Positions 35,820 through 44,911 of a stretch of 64,000 nucleotides of DNA are shown piece after piece. The stretch spans positions 1 to 64,000 of the forward strand of contig RQCP01000010.1 of assembly GCA_008668235.1 (NCBI GenBank), given 5' to 3'. Under the pieces are notes generated by a model, which ran no database searches, was not told where the DNA came from, and worked only from the letters and a program-made list of their open reading frames with translations. The position numbers and the translations under genes are program-made. Source of the stretch: Collinsella aerofaciens. GTDB taxonomy: Bacteria > Actinomycetota > Coriobacteriia > Coriobacteriales > Coriobacteriaceae. How positions within the stretch are numbered: the first letter of the stretch is position 1; the number at the start of each line of letters is the position of its first letter.

Positions 35820-38501
35820 ATGGCACAGACCACGACAGATACCGCCACCGGCGCCGTCTCCGGCGCCGGCGCCGCCAGCTCATTCTCGGGCGGCACGGGA
35901 ACCGAAGCCGAGTTTGGCTCGCTCGGCGCGCTCTCCCCCACCTGGTGGGAGCCCGAGGACGGCAGCGAGCCCGAACCGTGGCTCACGCCCGATCAAGCCT
36001 TCGAACGTTTCTTTGAATGGACGAGCGACCGCGGCATTGAGCTGTGGGATCACCAAGAAGAGGCCCTCATGGACCTGGCAGCCGGCGATCACGTCATTTT
36101 GGGCACGCCGACCGGATCGGGCAAGTCGCTCGTCGCGCTGGGCATGCTCTTTATGGGCATGGCACAGGGCAAACGCTGCTACTACACGGCTCCTATCAAG
36201 GCTCTGGTCAGCGAGAAGTTTTTCGACCTGGTACAGGTGCTCGGCCGCGATAACGTCGGTATGATCACCGGCGATACGCATATCAACACCAAGGCGCCCG
36301 TCATCTGCTGTACGGCCGAAATCCTTGCCAACGATGCACTCCGCGAGGGCGAGGGCGCCGACGTGGGCTGCGTGGCCATGGACGAGTTCCACTACTTTGC
36401 CGACCCCGACCGCGGCTGGGCCTGGCAGGTGCCGCTGCTCACCCTGCCCCACACGCAATTCATGCTCATGAGCGCCACGCTCGGCGATGTCACTGCCATC
36501 GCCGCCTCACTCGAGGAACACACCGGCGCTACCTGCGACTTGGTCGTCGATGCCCCGCGCCCCGTCCCGCTGAGCTACGACTATGTAACGACCTCGCTCG
36601 AGGGCACCGTCGAGCTCGCGATGCGCCGCGGCGAGGCCCCGCTCTATATCGTGCACTTTAGCCAGGATGCCGCACTTGCGACGGCACAGTCGCTCGCCAA
36701 TTTTGGCATCGCCAGCAAGGAGCAGCGCGAGGCTATTAAGGAAGCTGCCAAAGGCACGAGCTTCTCGACGGCCTTCGGCAAGATCCTCAAGCGCCTGCTT
36801 GGATGCGGCGTCGGCGTGCATCATGCTGGAATGTTGCCGCGCTATCGCCTGCTGGTCGAGCGCTTGGCGCAGCAGGGCCTGCTGCCCGTCATTTGCGGCA
36901 CCGATACGCTCGGCGTCGGCATCAACGTGCCCATCCACACCGTGGTCCTCACCGCGCTCACCAAGTTCGACGGCTACAAGATGCGTCGCCTGCGCGCACG
37001 CGAGTTCCATCAGATTGCCGGTCGCGCCGGCCGTTCGGGCTTCGATACCGAGGGCATGGTCATCGCCGAAGCCCCGGAGCACGAGATCGAGAACGCCAAG
37101 CTCATGGCCAAGGCGGGCGACGACCCCAAGAAGCTCCGCAAGATTAAAAAGAAAAAGGCCCCCGAGGGCTTTGTCACCTGGAACAAACAGACCTTTGAGC
37201 GCCTGATCGAAACGCAGCCCGAAACGCTCAAGCCGCGCCTGCGCATCACACACTCCATGGTGATTAGCGTGGTCGAGCAGGGCGGCGATGCCCGCGCCCG
37301 CGTGCACGACCTCATCGAGACAAGCCTGCAGACCCCCGAGGAAAAAGCCAAGCTCGAGGTTCGTGCCGACGAGATCTTCGCCACGCTCATCGATTCCGGC
37401 GTCGTCGTTCGCACCGAGGTGCCACTCACGCCCGACGCCCCGACTGACGCCGCACCAGACATCGACTATGCACTGACGGTCGACCTGCCCGAGGACTTTG
37501 CGCTCGATCAGCCGCTCTCGCCGTTTTTGCTTGCCGCGTTGGAGCTACTCGACCCCGAGAGTGAGACCTATACCATGGACCTCATCTCGATGGTCGAGGC
37601 CACGCTCGAGGACCCCAAACAGGTATTGCGCGCACAGGAGCGCGCCGCGCGCGACCGCGCGATGGCCGCAATGAAGGCTGACGGCGTGGAGTACGAGGAG
37701 CGCTTGGAGCGCATCCAGGATGTCACCTATGAAAAGCCGCTCGAGGACCTGCTCGACGCCGCCTTTGATAAGTACTGCCAGGAAGTGCCCTGGGCCAACG
37801 ACTATCAGCTCTCGCCCAAGAGCGTCCTGCGCGACATGCTCGAAAGCGCGAGCGACTTTAAGGGCTATATCCAGAAGCTCGGCATCGCCCGCTCCGAGGG
37901 CATCCTGCTGCGCTACCTAGCCGAGGCCTACCGCTCCCTCGATCGCACCGTGCCCATTGAGAAGCGCGACGAGCGTCTGCGCGACATCATCTCGTGGCTG
38001 GGCTTTGTGGTGCGCTCGGTCGATTCGAGCCTGGTGGACGAGTGGGAGAACTCCGGCAACCCGGCAGCCCTCGATGCCGCACCGCCGCGGGGCATCGACG
38101 AGGTCGTTGCGGACCGCCGAGGCTGTACGCTGCTGGTGCGCAACGCACTCTTCCGCCGCGTGACCCTTGCAGCCCGCGAGCGCGTTCGCGACCTGGGCGA
38201 GCTCGACGACGACTGGGGCATGAGCGAGATCCGCTGGCAAAAAGCACTCGACGCTTACCACGAGCAGCACGAGGAAATCCTCACCGACGGAGATGCCCGC
38301 AGCGCCGCGATGTTTTCCATCGACGAGTCCGACGAGAAGACCGCGCACGTATGGCACGTGCACCAGATCTTTGCTGACGAGGATGGCGACCACGACTTTG
38401 GCATCATGGGCGATGTCGATCTGGACGCCACGCAAGACGGCGGCGAGGTCATCTTCAAGAACTACCGCGTCGGCTTTATTGAGGACCTGCTCGAGGACTA
38501 G
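35820..38501 (+). CDS. DEAD/DEAH-box RNA helicase with DUF3516 (Mtr4/HelY-like)
   Basis: An 893-residue SF2 helicase. Motif I is LGTPTGSGKSLVA, motif II is MDEFHYF (a DEFH variant), motif III is LMSATLGD, a strand-release motif TDTLGVGINVP is present, and motif VI is QIAGRAGRSG. After the helicase core comes the DUF3516 region (about residues 460-890), typical of actinobacterial HelY-like proteins related to the Ski2/Mtr4 RNA helicases. An unusual Gly/Ala/Ser-rich N-terminus of about 35 residues is probably disordered. AGAAAGTAACCAT leads to the ATG at 35820. A role in RNA turnover or ribosome work is inferred from the family. Confidence 0.9.
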   Translation: MAQTTTDTATGAVSGAGAASSFSGGTGTEAEFGSLGALSPTWWEPEDGSEPEPWLTPDQAFERFFEWTSDRGIELWDHQEEALMDLAAGDHVILGTPTGSGKSLVALGMLFMGMAQGKRCYYTAPIKALVSEKFFDLVQVLGRDNVGMITGDTHINTKAPVICCTAEILANDALREGEGADVGCVAMDEFHYFADPDRGWAWQVPLLTLPHTQFMLMSATLGDVTAIAASLEEHTGATCDLVVDAPRPVPLSYDYVTTSLEGTVELAMRRGEAPLYIVHFSQDAALATAQSLANFGIASKEQREAIKEAAKGTSFSTAFGKILKRLLGCGVGVHHAGMLPRYRLLVERLAQQGLLPVICGTDTLGVGINVPIHTVVLTALTKFDGYKMRRLRAREFHQIAGRAGRSGFDTEGMVIAEAPEHEIENAKLMAKAGDDPKKLRKIKKKKAPEGFVTWNKQTFERLIETQPETLKPRLRITHSMVISVVEQGGDARARVHDLIETSLQTPEEKAKLEVRADEIFATLIDSGVVVRTEVPLTPDAPTDAAPDIDYALTVDLPEDFALDQPLSPFLLAALELLDPESETYTMDLISMVEATLEDPKQVLRAQERAARDRAMAAMKADGVEYEERLERIQDVTYEKPLEDLLDAAFDKYCQEVPWANDYQLSPKSVLRDMLESASDFKGYIQKLGIARSEGILLRYLAEAYRSLDRTVPIEKRDERLRDIISWLGFVVRSVDSSLVDEWENSGNPAALDAAPPRGIDEVVADRRGCTLLVRNALFRRVTLAARERVRDLGELDDDWGMSEIRWQKALDAYHEQHEEILTDGDARSAAMFSIDESDEKTAHVWHVHQIFADEDGDHDFGIMGDVDLDATQDGGEVIFKNYRVGFIEDLLED

Positions 38502-38524
38502 CCGTACATACTGAAACGAAACGG

Positions 38525-38563
38525 AGCGGGGCCGCTGGCAACATCGCCAGCGGCCCCGCTTTT
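38525..38563 (+). terminator. Terminator between the helicase and DUF2130 genes
   Basis: A perfect 15-bp stem (AGCGGGGCCGCTGGC with its complement), a 6-nt loop and a TTTT tail, placed in a convergent gap. Confidence 0.92.
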
Positions 38564-38580
38564 GCACTATGCGCTATGCC

Positions 38581-40338
38581 TTACTCGGCATCCTCAACCT
38601 CATACGAATCCGCCTCGGCGGGCTCATCGTTTGTCTCTAGCGCAGCCCCGCGCGCCCCGTCAAACGCCGCCTTCATGGTCTTGTTGCCCCACGTGAGCTT
38701 TCGAATGGTGAGCTCATCGGCCTTATTGTGGGCCAGACGCAGATTCTCGGTACTGCGACGCAGGTCGTCCTTGGTCTTCTCGAGCTGCTTAATGGCGGCA
38801 TCGATCTCCTTGATCGCCGACTCGAACTGCTTGCTCGCCAGGTTGTAGTTGCGCGAGAAGCCGTCCTTGAACTTCTCCATCTTGGCTTCGAAGTTCGTGA
38901 CGTCGATATTCTGCTGCTTGTACTCCGCCAACTCCTGCTTATAGCGCAGCGAACCCATGGCAGCGTTGCGAAGAAGCGTGATCATGGGAATAAAGAACTG
39001 CGGGCGGATCACGTACATCTTCTCATAGCGGTAACTCACGTCGACGATACCCGCGTTATAGAGCTCGCTCTCGGGCTCGAGCAGCGTGCAGAGCACCGCG
39101 TACTCACAGCCTTTCTGGCGACGATCGTGATCGAGTTTCTTAAAGAAGTCCTCGTTTTTATGCTTGGTCGCGGTCTCGTCGTTCTCGTTTTTCATCTCGA
39201 ACATAATCGAAATGACCTCGTTGCCGCTCGCGTCGCACTCGCGGAAGATAAAGTCGCCCTTGGTGCCCTCGGACGCATCGTTATCCTTCTCGAAGTACGC
39301 GTTAGGAAACGCCGTCATGCGCAGACGGTTAAACTCAGTCTCGCAGTGCTGCTCGAGCGACTCGCCCACCATCTTGGTGGACAGGCGGACCTTCATGTCC
39401 TTAAGGCGCTCAATCTCTTCATCCTTGTAGCGGATCAACTCGTCGCTCACGCGCTTGGCCTGCGCAAGCTCAAGCTCGTGGGCTGCCTTGGCCTGTTCCT
39501 CACGCGAATCGCGCACCGCCAGCTCACTCGTCAGCTTGGCACGCGCCTCATCGCGCTCTCGCTCCGCCGCGGCGACCGCCTCTGAAAGGTTCATTTTGGC
39601 CGTCAGCTCCTGTTCGCGCAGCTGCGCGCGCAGGCCCTCGGCCTCCTGCTCAGACTGAGCCCTTGCGGCGGAAAACTTCTCCTGTACCTTCACTCGATAG
39701 TCAGCAAGCGCGCGCTCGCCCTCGCTGCGAGCGGCATCGAGCTCGCGCTGCGACTCAGCCGCAGCAGCGGCAAGCGCCATCTCCTGGGCCTTGTCCGCCG
39801 CGGCAAGCCTGGCCTGCAGCTCGGCAATCTGGGCATCACGTGCAGCTAAATCGTTTTGAGCAGCGTTGCGCGCCGCCGACTCGGCAAGCTTGGCTTCGTC
39901 ATCTTTGCGTCCCAGCTGCGCACGCAAATTGTCGATCTCGCGCTGAAGCTCGGCATTCTCCTTCTGAGCATCGGCACGGGCCTCAACCGCCGCACGCTGG
40001 CTTGCGCTCTCGCGCTCTGCGGCAGCGCCCTCGAGCTTGGCGCGCAGCTCGGCAAGCTCGGCATCGCGTTTGGCAACCTCTTGTGCCAACTGCTGAGCTG
40101 CAGCGTTCTTCTGCTCGACAAGCTGAGCATTGCGCTGAGACTCTGCCTTTTGTAAGGCAGCCGTCGAACGCGAGCGCTCAAGTTCCAGCGCCTGCTCGCC
40201 CTCGCGCTGGACCGCCTTCACACGCTCATCCAGGTCGCGCGAAAACTCGGCATCGCGCACTTGTTTGACGATATCCGCATAGCCAGAAGCATCGACCTTA
40301 AAAACTTCGCCGCAATGCGGGCACTTGATCTCGTTCAT
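38581..40338 (-). CDS. DUF2130 coiled-coil protein
   Basis: A 585-residue protein. It opens with a zinc-ribbon-like CPHCGEVF, then a coiled coil of about 270 residues rich in Ala, Glu, Arg and Gln. The DUF2130 domain follows (IMFEMKNENDETATKHKNED, then FFKKLDHDRRQKGCEYAVLC), with an E-x-K and following acidic positions that resemble a restriction-endonuclease-like fold, and a second helical region. AGGAGCTGCT precedes the ATG. The family is of unknown function and often occurs near DNA metabolism genes; nuclease activity is an inference. Confidence 0.85.
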   Translation of the reverse strand: MNEIKCPHCGEVFKVDASGYADIVKQVRDAEFSRDLDERVKAVQREGEQALELERSRSTAALQKAESQRNAQLVEQKNAAAQQLAQEVAKRDAELAELRAKLEGAAAERESASQRAAVEARADAQKENAELQREIDNLRAQLGRKDDEAKLAESAARNAAQNDLAARDAQIAELQARLAAADKAQEMALAAAAAESQRELDAARSEGERALADYRVKVQEKFSAARAQSEQEAEGLRAQLREQELTAKMNLSEAVAAAERERDEARAKLTSELAVRDSREEQAKAAHELELAQAKRVSDELIRYKDEEIERLKDMKVRLSTKMVGESLEQHCETEFNRLRMTAFPNAYFEKDNDASEGTKGDFIFRECDASGNEVISIMFEMKNENDETATKHKNEDFFKKLDHDRRQKGCEYAVLCTLLEPESELYNAGIVDVSYRYEKMYVIRPQFFIPMITLLRNAAMGSLRYKQELAEYKQQNIDVTNFEAKMEKFKDGFSRNYNLASKQFESAIKEIDAAIKQLEKTKDDLRRSTENLRLAHNKADELTIRKLTWGNKTMKAAFDGARGAALETNDEPAEADSYEVEDAE

Positions 40339-40396
40339 AGCAGCTCCTCGATGGACGCAAATTTCAACCGACTACACTCTACCGCGCCGCACGGAC

Positions 40397-40441
40397 AAAA
40401 AAGGCGCCGCCGCCATAATGGCAACGGCGCCAGAACCACGA
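40397..40441 (-). terminator. Terminator of the HIRAN/phosphoesterase operon
   Basis: CGGCGCC pairs with GGCGCCG, with further pairing inside the loop, and is followed by TTTTTT on the minus strand, 49 bp after the phosphoesterase stop. Confidence 0.8.
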
Positions 40442-40489
40442 CAAAGGTGCCCGCCCCCCCTTGTCGCGGTTTGTGCGGTGGTTCGAGAA

Positions 40490-41035
40490 TTACAGTCCAA
40501 AGAAGCCGAGGATTTGGTCTCGGCTTACGGGCTTGTAGTCGTTGGCGTCGAGACCGACATCGTAGCGAAAGATAGGGCGCTCGCGATCGCGGTTGCGTGC
40601 GTTGGTGCGGTCGCCCCTGCTGTGGATATGTCCATGCAGCATGATGGCGCCGCGCGCCTTGCCATTCCAGCTGAGCATGGGGTAATGGCTCATGACCAGA
40701 CGATGCCCCTTGGCATAGCCGGGAGCAATCTCCAGGTAATCGCGCACGTCTTCCCAAATCTGCGGTACGTCGGGATCTTCCCAGTCGCCGTCATGGTTAC
40801 CACGGATGAGCGTCACATTCTTGCATTCGATACGCTCGCGCAGGCGCACCGCCTCTGCCAGGGGCAAACGATAGGTAAAGTCACCCAGGATGTAGAGACG
40901 GTCATCCGCAGCCACGCACTCATTGATGGCATCGATGACCTTGCGGTTCATCTCATCGACCGAACCAAACGGCCGGTCCATGTCGTGCAAGATATTCGTA
41001 TCGCCCAGGTGCAGGTCGGCGGTAAACCACATCAT
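40490..41035 (-). CDS. Calcineurin-like metallophosphoesterase
   Basis: A 181-residue phosphoesterase with the metal-binding motifs ADLHLGD (D-x-H), LGDFTYR (GD), RGNHDGDW (GNHD) and LHGHIHSRGD (GH-x-H). These complete the two-metal site of the family. The ATG at 41035 (MMWFTADLHLG) is chosen with AGGACAGAG upstream; one at 41050 has no ribosome site. It is the third gene of a run with the HIRAN protein and a 58-residue protein. The substrate could be a nucleotide, nucleic acid or phosphoester. Confidence 0.87.
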   Translation of the reverse strand: MMWFTADLHLGDTNILHDMDRPFGSVDEMNRKVIDAINECVAADDRLYILGDFTYRLPLAEAVRLRERIECKNVTLIRGNHDGDWEDPDVPQIWEDVRDYLEIAPGYAKGHRLVMSHYPMLSWNGKARGAIMLHGHIHSRGDRTNARNRDRERPIFRYDVGLDANDYKPVSRDQILGFFGL

Positions 41036-41101
41036 CGTCTCTGTCCTCATTTCGCAACGTGTTCAACTCGTGCTAAGTATACAGACGCAGCGATGCGGCG
41101 G

Positions 41102-41278
41102 TTATCCAAAGAACCCGCCGAACAATCCGCGGCGGCGTTTGTCTTTCTTTTTCGACGCGTCACCCTGAGTTTTCTTGTCCTGTCGCTTCTTACGATCCCG
41201 CTCCAACTCATCGTCATCGAGTAGCATATCCCACTCAAACGGATCGTCTGTCAGATCGAACTGGTCGTCATCAAACAT
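41102..41278 (-). CDS. Small charged protein of unknown function
   Basis: A 58-residue protein with an acidic N-terminal half (DDDQFDLTDDPFEWDMLLDD) and a very basic C-terminal half (KKRQDKKTQGD, SKKKDKRRR) ending GLFGGFFG. It has no signal or helix long enough for a membrane. GGGGGCGGCC precedes the ATG. It lies 17 bp after the HIRAN gene, so it is a real operon member. The polarised charge suggests a linker or nucleic-acid-associated peptide; no family was recognised. Confidence 0.6.
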   Translation of the reverse strand: MFDDDQFDLTDDPFEWDMLLDDDELERDRKKRQDKKTQGDASKKKDKRRRGLFGGFFG

Positions 41279-41295
41279 GGCCGCCCCCATGCCGA

Positions 41296-41622
41296 CTAGC
41301 GAGCATCCACCACATAGAGGCCAACGCGCACCTGGTGCCACGGGCTACGCTCGGGGGCAACCTGCTGCACGCGCGCCTCAAATACGTCCTCGTGGCCGTA
41401 ATACATCATCAAGGACAGCGGGCCGACCTCGTTTCCCGGAACATAACCGAGCTTGGTGTTGCCGTAGTAGATTGCAACCGCCTCGGAATCATGGGGATTA
41501 TCGCGCTCGGCACGCAGCGTCAGCTTATCGCCCACTTTAAGATCGCCCAAGACCAAGGCACCGTCGGCATACTGAAATCCCGCGACATGAAACGACAGAA
41601 GCACACGTGAAGGCTCGTACAT
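41296..41622 (-). CDS. Stand-alone HIRAN-domain protein
   Basis: A 108-residue protein that is almost only a HIRAN domain: SFHVAGFQYADGALVLGDLK, then LRAERDNPHDSEAVAIYY and GYVPGNEVGPLS. HIRAN domains, known from the DNA helicase HLTF, bind 3' DNA ends. A single-domain bacterial form next to a metallophosphoesterase suggests a role in repair or in guarding DNA ends. AGAGGAGCTGCC precedes the ATG. Confidence 0.83.
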   Translation of the reverse strand: MYEPSRVLLSFHVAGFQYADGALVLGDLKVGDKLTLRAERDNPHDSEAVAIYYGNTKLGYVPGNEVGPLSLMMYYGHEDVFEARVQQVAPERSPWHQVRVGLYVVDAR

Positions 41623-41858
41623 GGCAGCTCCTCTAACGGCCGGATAAACCGGCGCTTAACCGTACTGAGAAGTCTACGAGCCCGTGCGGACACAAATTCA
41701 TCCTGCCTGCGTCTTTCAATCGCTTGCCGCAACGCTTGCGAGACAGAGCGCTTGCAGATAAGATAGGGGTACGGATGGCACCCGTTGCAGCGGGTCTTGC
41801 CAACTCCGATACACGTTTTCATCGTGAGAAGTGGCCGTCTTCGCTTACGCGGGGGCGG

Positions 41859-41942
41859 CTATTTCATTCGGCCGATAAACAGGCCGAGTTCGATAGCCGC
41901 GATTAACAACGCCAGTAACGAAATAACATCGCTTACGTTCAT
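41859..41942 (-). CDS. 27-residue hydrophobic peptide, holin-like/type I toxin-like
   Basis: ATG to TAG encodes 27 residues, starting MNVSDVISLLALLI and ending ELGLFIGRMK: a single membrane helix with a basic end. AGAAGGGAATTGGT lies upstream as a ribosome site. After the stop, GCCG and CGGC flank a GC-rich loop that may terminate transcription. The composition matches small putative holin-like toxins annotated in Firmicutes and Actinobacteria. No antisense antitoxin RNA was identified. Confidence 0.55.
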   Translation of the reverse strand: MNVSDVISLLALLIAAIELGLFIGRMK

Positions 41943-42000
41943 ACCAATTCCCTTCTAAAGGGAGTTGGCCCATCCGTACCCCATAGCAGTAGTCTAACGT

Positions 42001-42044
42001 AAATGACAGGTAATAGGAACACTTGTTCGTATTACCTGCCATTT
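42001..42044. repeat. 44-bp near-perfect palindrome
   Basis: Arms of 20 bp (AAATGACAGGTAATAGGAAC and GTTCGTATTACCTGCCATTT) pair with two mismatches around a 4-nt ACTT loop. It begins 1 bp after the ald stop and lies upstream of the 27-residue gene. It could be the ald terminator (no T tract follows), or an operator or antisense element for the small gene. The rest of 41623-42045 shows nothing else. Confidence 0.6.
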
Positions 42045-42045
42045 C

Positions 42046-43425
42046 CTAATGCACAAACATGCGCACGAATTTGTGCTTCCAGCTTGCGTAGGGCGCATAC
42101 CGAAACGGCACGTCCAGCCAGGTTGCCTTGTTCACGATGCTCTTCTTGTGGCTAAACGTATCGAAGCTCTCGCGGCCATGGTACTGCCCCATACCGCTCG
42201 CGCCCATGCCGCCAAAGCCCATATGGCTCGTAGCCAAGTGCATGATGGTGTCGTTGACGCAGCCGCCGCCAAAGGGCACGTAGCGCACAAAGCGTTGCTG
42301 AACCGAACGGTCCTGGCTAAAGATATACAGGGCCAGCGGCGTCGGACGATCCGTAATAAACGCTTCGGCCTCGTCAAGGCTCTCAAACGTCAGCACCGGC
42401 AAGATGGGACCGAAGATCTCCTCCTGCATCACGGCGTCCCCAGGCGCCACGCCGTCTAGGATCGTCGGCTCAATCTTGAGCGACGACTCGCGCGCCGTGC
42501 CTCCAAGCACGACCTTATCGGGATCGATCAGCCCGCGCACGCGCGCAAAATGCTTAGCATTGACGATATGTCCGTAATCCTCATTGTCGAGTGGATGTTC
42601 GCCAAACATGCGACGGACCTCCTCCTTGATGAGGCCCAGCAGCTCGTCGTGCACGCGCGTATCGACCAGCAGGTAGTCGGGCGCCACGCAGGTCTGCCCC
42701 ACGTTGAGCCATTTACCAAAGGCGATACGCCGTGCCGCAACCTTCAAGTTTGCCGTCGCATCCACGATGCAGGGACTCTTTCCGCCCAGCTCAAGCGTCA
42801 CAGGCGTAAGGTTTTTACTTGCGCGCTCCATAACGAGTTTGCCGACCGGAACGCTACCGGTAAAGAAGATCTTGTCCCAGTGCTCATCGAGCAGCGCTTC
42901 GTTCTCGGCGCGCCCGCCCTCGACAACCGTCACCAGGCGCGGATCAAATGCCTCTTCACAGATTTGCCTGAGCACCGCGCTCGATGCCGGAGCATAGGCG
43001 CTCGGCTTGATGACCACGGTATTGCCCGCGGCAAGGGCGCCAGCGAGCGGCTCGAGCGTCAGCAAAAACGGATAGTTCCAGGGCGCCATGATGAGCGTGA
43101 CGCCATAGGGCACGGTTTGCGTTTTGCACACGCTCACGGCGTTAGCGAGGTCGCACGGACGCAGGCGCGGACGACTCCATCGAACCACGTGAGCGATCTG
43201 ATGTCGAATCTCGGAAAGCGATGTGCCAATCTCGCACATATAGGCCTCGTCATGCGACTTTCCCAAATCGGTCTTGAGCGCATGAGCGATATCGGCCTCG
43301 TGGGCCCGCACCGCATCGCGTAAACTCACGAGCGCGCGACGTCGAGCATCGACATCAAACGTGGCGTGCGTCTTAAAGTAGGCGCGCTGATCGCCGACGA
43401 TGCGCGCAATTTCCTCGGTGTTCAT
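42046..43425 (-). CDS. NAD(P)-dependent aldehyde dehydrogenase
   Basis: A 459-residue class 3-like aldehyde dehydrogenase. Landmarks are APWNYPF (cofactor entry), KPSAYAPASS, FTGSVPVGK, LELGGKSP with the general base Glu212, and GQTCVAPDY with the nucleophile Cys246. The C-terminus has HMGFGGMGASGMGQYHG, as in this class. It follows the interrupted alcohol dehydrogenase with a 9-bp gap, suggesting joint conversion of alcohol, aldehyde and acid. GAGGGTGCC precedes the ATG. The substrate is unknown; medium to long aldehydes are usual. Confidence 0.9.
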   Translation of the reverse strand: MNTEEIARIVGDQRAYFKTHATFDVDARRRALVSLRDAVRAHEADIAHALKTDLGKSHDEAYMCEIGTSLSEIRHQIAHVVRWSRPRLRPCDLANAVSVCKTQTVPYGVTLIMAPWNYPFLLTLEPLAGALAAGNTVVIKPSAYAPASSAVLRQICEEAFDPRLVTVVEGGRAENEALLDEHWDKIFFTGSVPVGKLVMERASKNLTPVTLELGGKSPCIVDATANLKVAARRIAFGKWLNVGQTCVAPDYLLVDTRVHDELLGLIKEEVRRMFGEHPLDNEDYGHIVNAKHFARVRGLIDPDKVVLGGTARESSLKIEPTILDGVAPGDAVMQEEIFGPILPVLTFESLDEAEAFITDRPTPLALYIFSQDRSVQQRFVRYVPFGGGCVNDTIMHLATSHMGFGGMGASGMGQYHGRESFDTFSHKKSIVNKATWLDVPFRYAPYASWKHKFVRMFVH

Positions 43426-43434
43426 GGCACCCTC

Positions 43435-44655
43435 CTAGTTCTCGTCCTCAAACATACCACCCGCGACGACCTCGTACATATGCTCGAGCTCCGAGCGGTC
43501 CATCAAAAGTGGAACGGGGTACAGGGGATTGGCCTCGGCATCGGCATGGGCCGCCATTTGCGGAATATCGGAGCGGCGAATACCCGAGACATATTTGGGG
43601 ATTCCCAGGGCCTCGTTCATGCGGTCGACCCAATCGATAAAGGCCTCGGCCGCAAGACCGTCCTGCGCGGTAGCCGGCGCAATGCCCGCCATGCGAGCAA
43701 GATCGGTAAGCTTGGGGGCGGCGGCGTCACCATAAGCGCGAAGCATGTGCGGCAGGATGATCGCGTTGGCCAAACCGTGCGGAATTCCGTATCGGCCGCC
43801 TAGACTGTGCGCGATGGCATGAACGTATCCAACATAGGAGCGCGTAAAGGCAACTCCCGCCTTATACGCCGCCGAAAGCATATTGCGACGCGCACGCATG
43901 TCGTCGCCATGCTCATAGGCCTCGAGCAAATTGTCGTGGATAAGCTACACCGCCTGTCGCGCCATCTTGCGCGTATAGGGCGTGGTGCTTCGCCCGATAA
44001 AGGCCTCAACGGCATGCGTCAGGGCGTCCATGCCCGTCTGCCCCGTAATGGAAGCGGGCAAGCCGCACGTAAACTCGGGGTCGTGCACCGCAAAACGCGG
44101 GATGAGCACAAAGTCGTTAATGGGGTATTTATAGTGCGTCTCGTTATCGGTAATTACCGCCGCGAGCGTGACTTCGCTTCCCGTACCGGCGGTAGTGGGA
44201 ACCGCAATAAGCAGCGGCAGGAGACGGTGGACACGCAACAGGCCGCGCATCTTGTTGATGGGCTTGTTTGGCTGCGCAATGCGTGCGCCTACGCCCTTGG
44301 CGCAGTCCATGGCTGATCCTCCGCCAAAGCCGATAATGGCCCGGCAGTCGTTCTCGCGATACAGCGCCGCCGCTTCCTCCACATTCGAGACCGTGGGGTT
44401 CGCACGCGTTTCGGCATAGACCGTAGTGCCAATCCCCTGAGCCGTAAGCGCACGCTCGAGTGATGCCGTGAGCCCCAAACGTGCAATACCAGGGTCTGTC
44501 ACGATAAGGACCTTCTGGATCGAGCGCTTTTGAAGCACCGCGGGCACATCCTCTGCATGCTCCAAAATACGCGGCTCGGTATAGGGCAGGATCGGCAATG
44601 CAATGCGAAAAACCGTCTGATATGTTCGGCACCAGGCACGACGGGCTAGATGCAT
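43435..44655 (-). pseudogene. Iron-containing alcohol dehydrogenase interrupted by an in-frame TAG
   Basis: The chain is continuous in one frame over 406 residues except for a TAG at codon 237 (43945-43947). Text on both sides is typical for the family: ARQAV, then the stop, then LIHDNLLEAYEHGDD. GGGSAMDCAKG and the first metal-site region (DALTHAVEAFIG) lie before the stop; the metal ligands in HAIAHSLGG and HGLAN lie after it. A single base change (AAG to TAG) would explain it. The start at 44655 has GAAGGAG upstream. Without readthrough the product has half the iron site and should be inactive. Confidence 0.8.
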
Positions 44656-44673
44656 AAAGGAAACTCCTTCATT

Positions 44674-44689
44674 TGTTGATAGGTCAACA
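44674..44689. promoter_or_regulatory. Operator-like palindrome in the alcohol dehydrogenase leader
   Basis: TGTTGA-tagg-TCAACA is a perfect 6-4-6 palindrome 19 bp before the alcohol dehydrogenase start. A TACAAT -10-like hexamer (44702-44707, minus strand) lies just upstream, so a bound repressor would sit at the start of the transcript. Confidence 0.45.
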
Positions 44690-44799
44690 TTTGCTCGACC
44701 GATTGTACTCAGCGGAGATCGCAGACGGTATGCCAATCGTTAATCAATCAACATCTTCATATCTCAAAATTGTTTTATTAAAAATCATTCCTAATAGGC

Positions 44800-44827
44800 T
44801 TCACATTTGGTTGCATTTATGGATAAT
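44800..44827 (+). promoter_or_regulatory. Promoter of the rubrerythrin gene
   Basis: TTCACA (44800-44805) and GATAAT (44822-44827) are separated by 16 bp. The leader then contains a CGTCCGG/CCGGACG hairpin (44846-44876). The AT-rich stretch upstream (TATTA, then TAATA) might hold a peroxide-response operator but does not match a consensus. Confidence 0.5.
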
Positions 44828-44911
44828 AGAACTCGTCAAGACGCACGTCCGGAGAGGGCCCTTACGGGACCGGACGAGCGCACAATCGCCATCGATCGAA
44901 AGGATCGAATC

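Noticed and set aside
41845..42042. 65-codon minus-strand frame overlapping the 27-residue peptide gene
   Set aside because: It starts in the 44-bp palindrome without a ribosome site; the shorter frame has a good ribosome site and a membrane helix.
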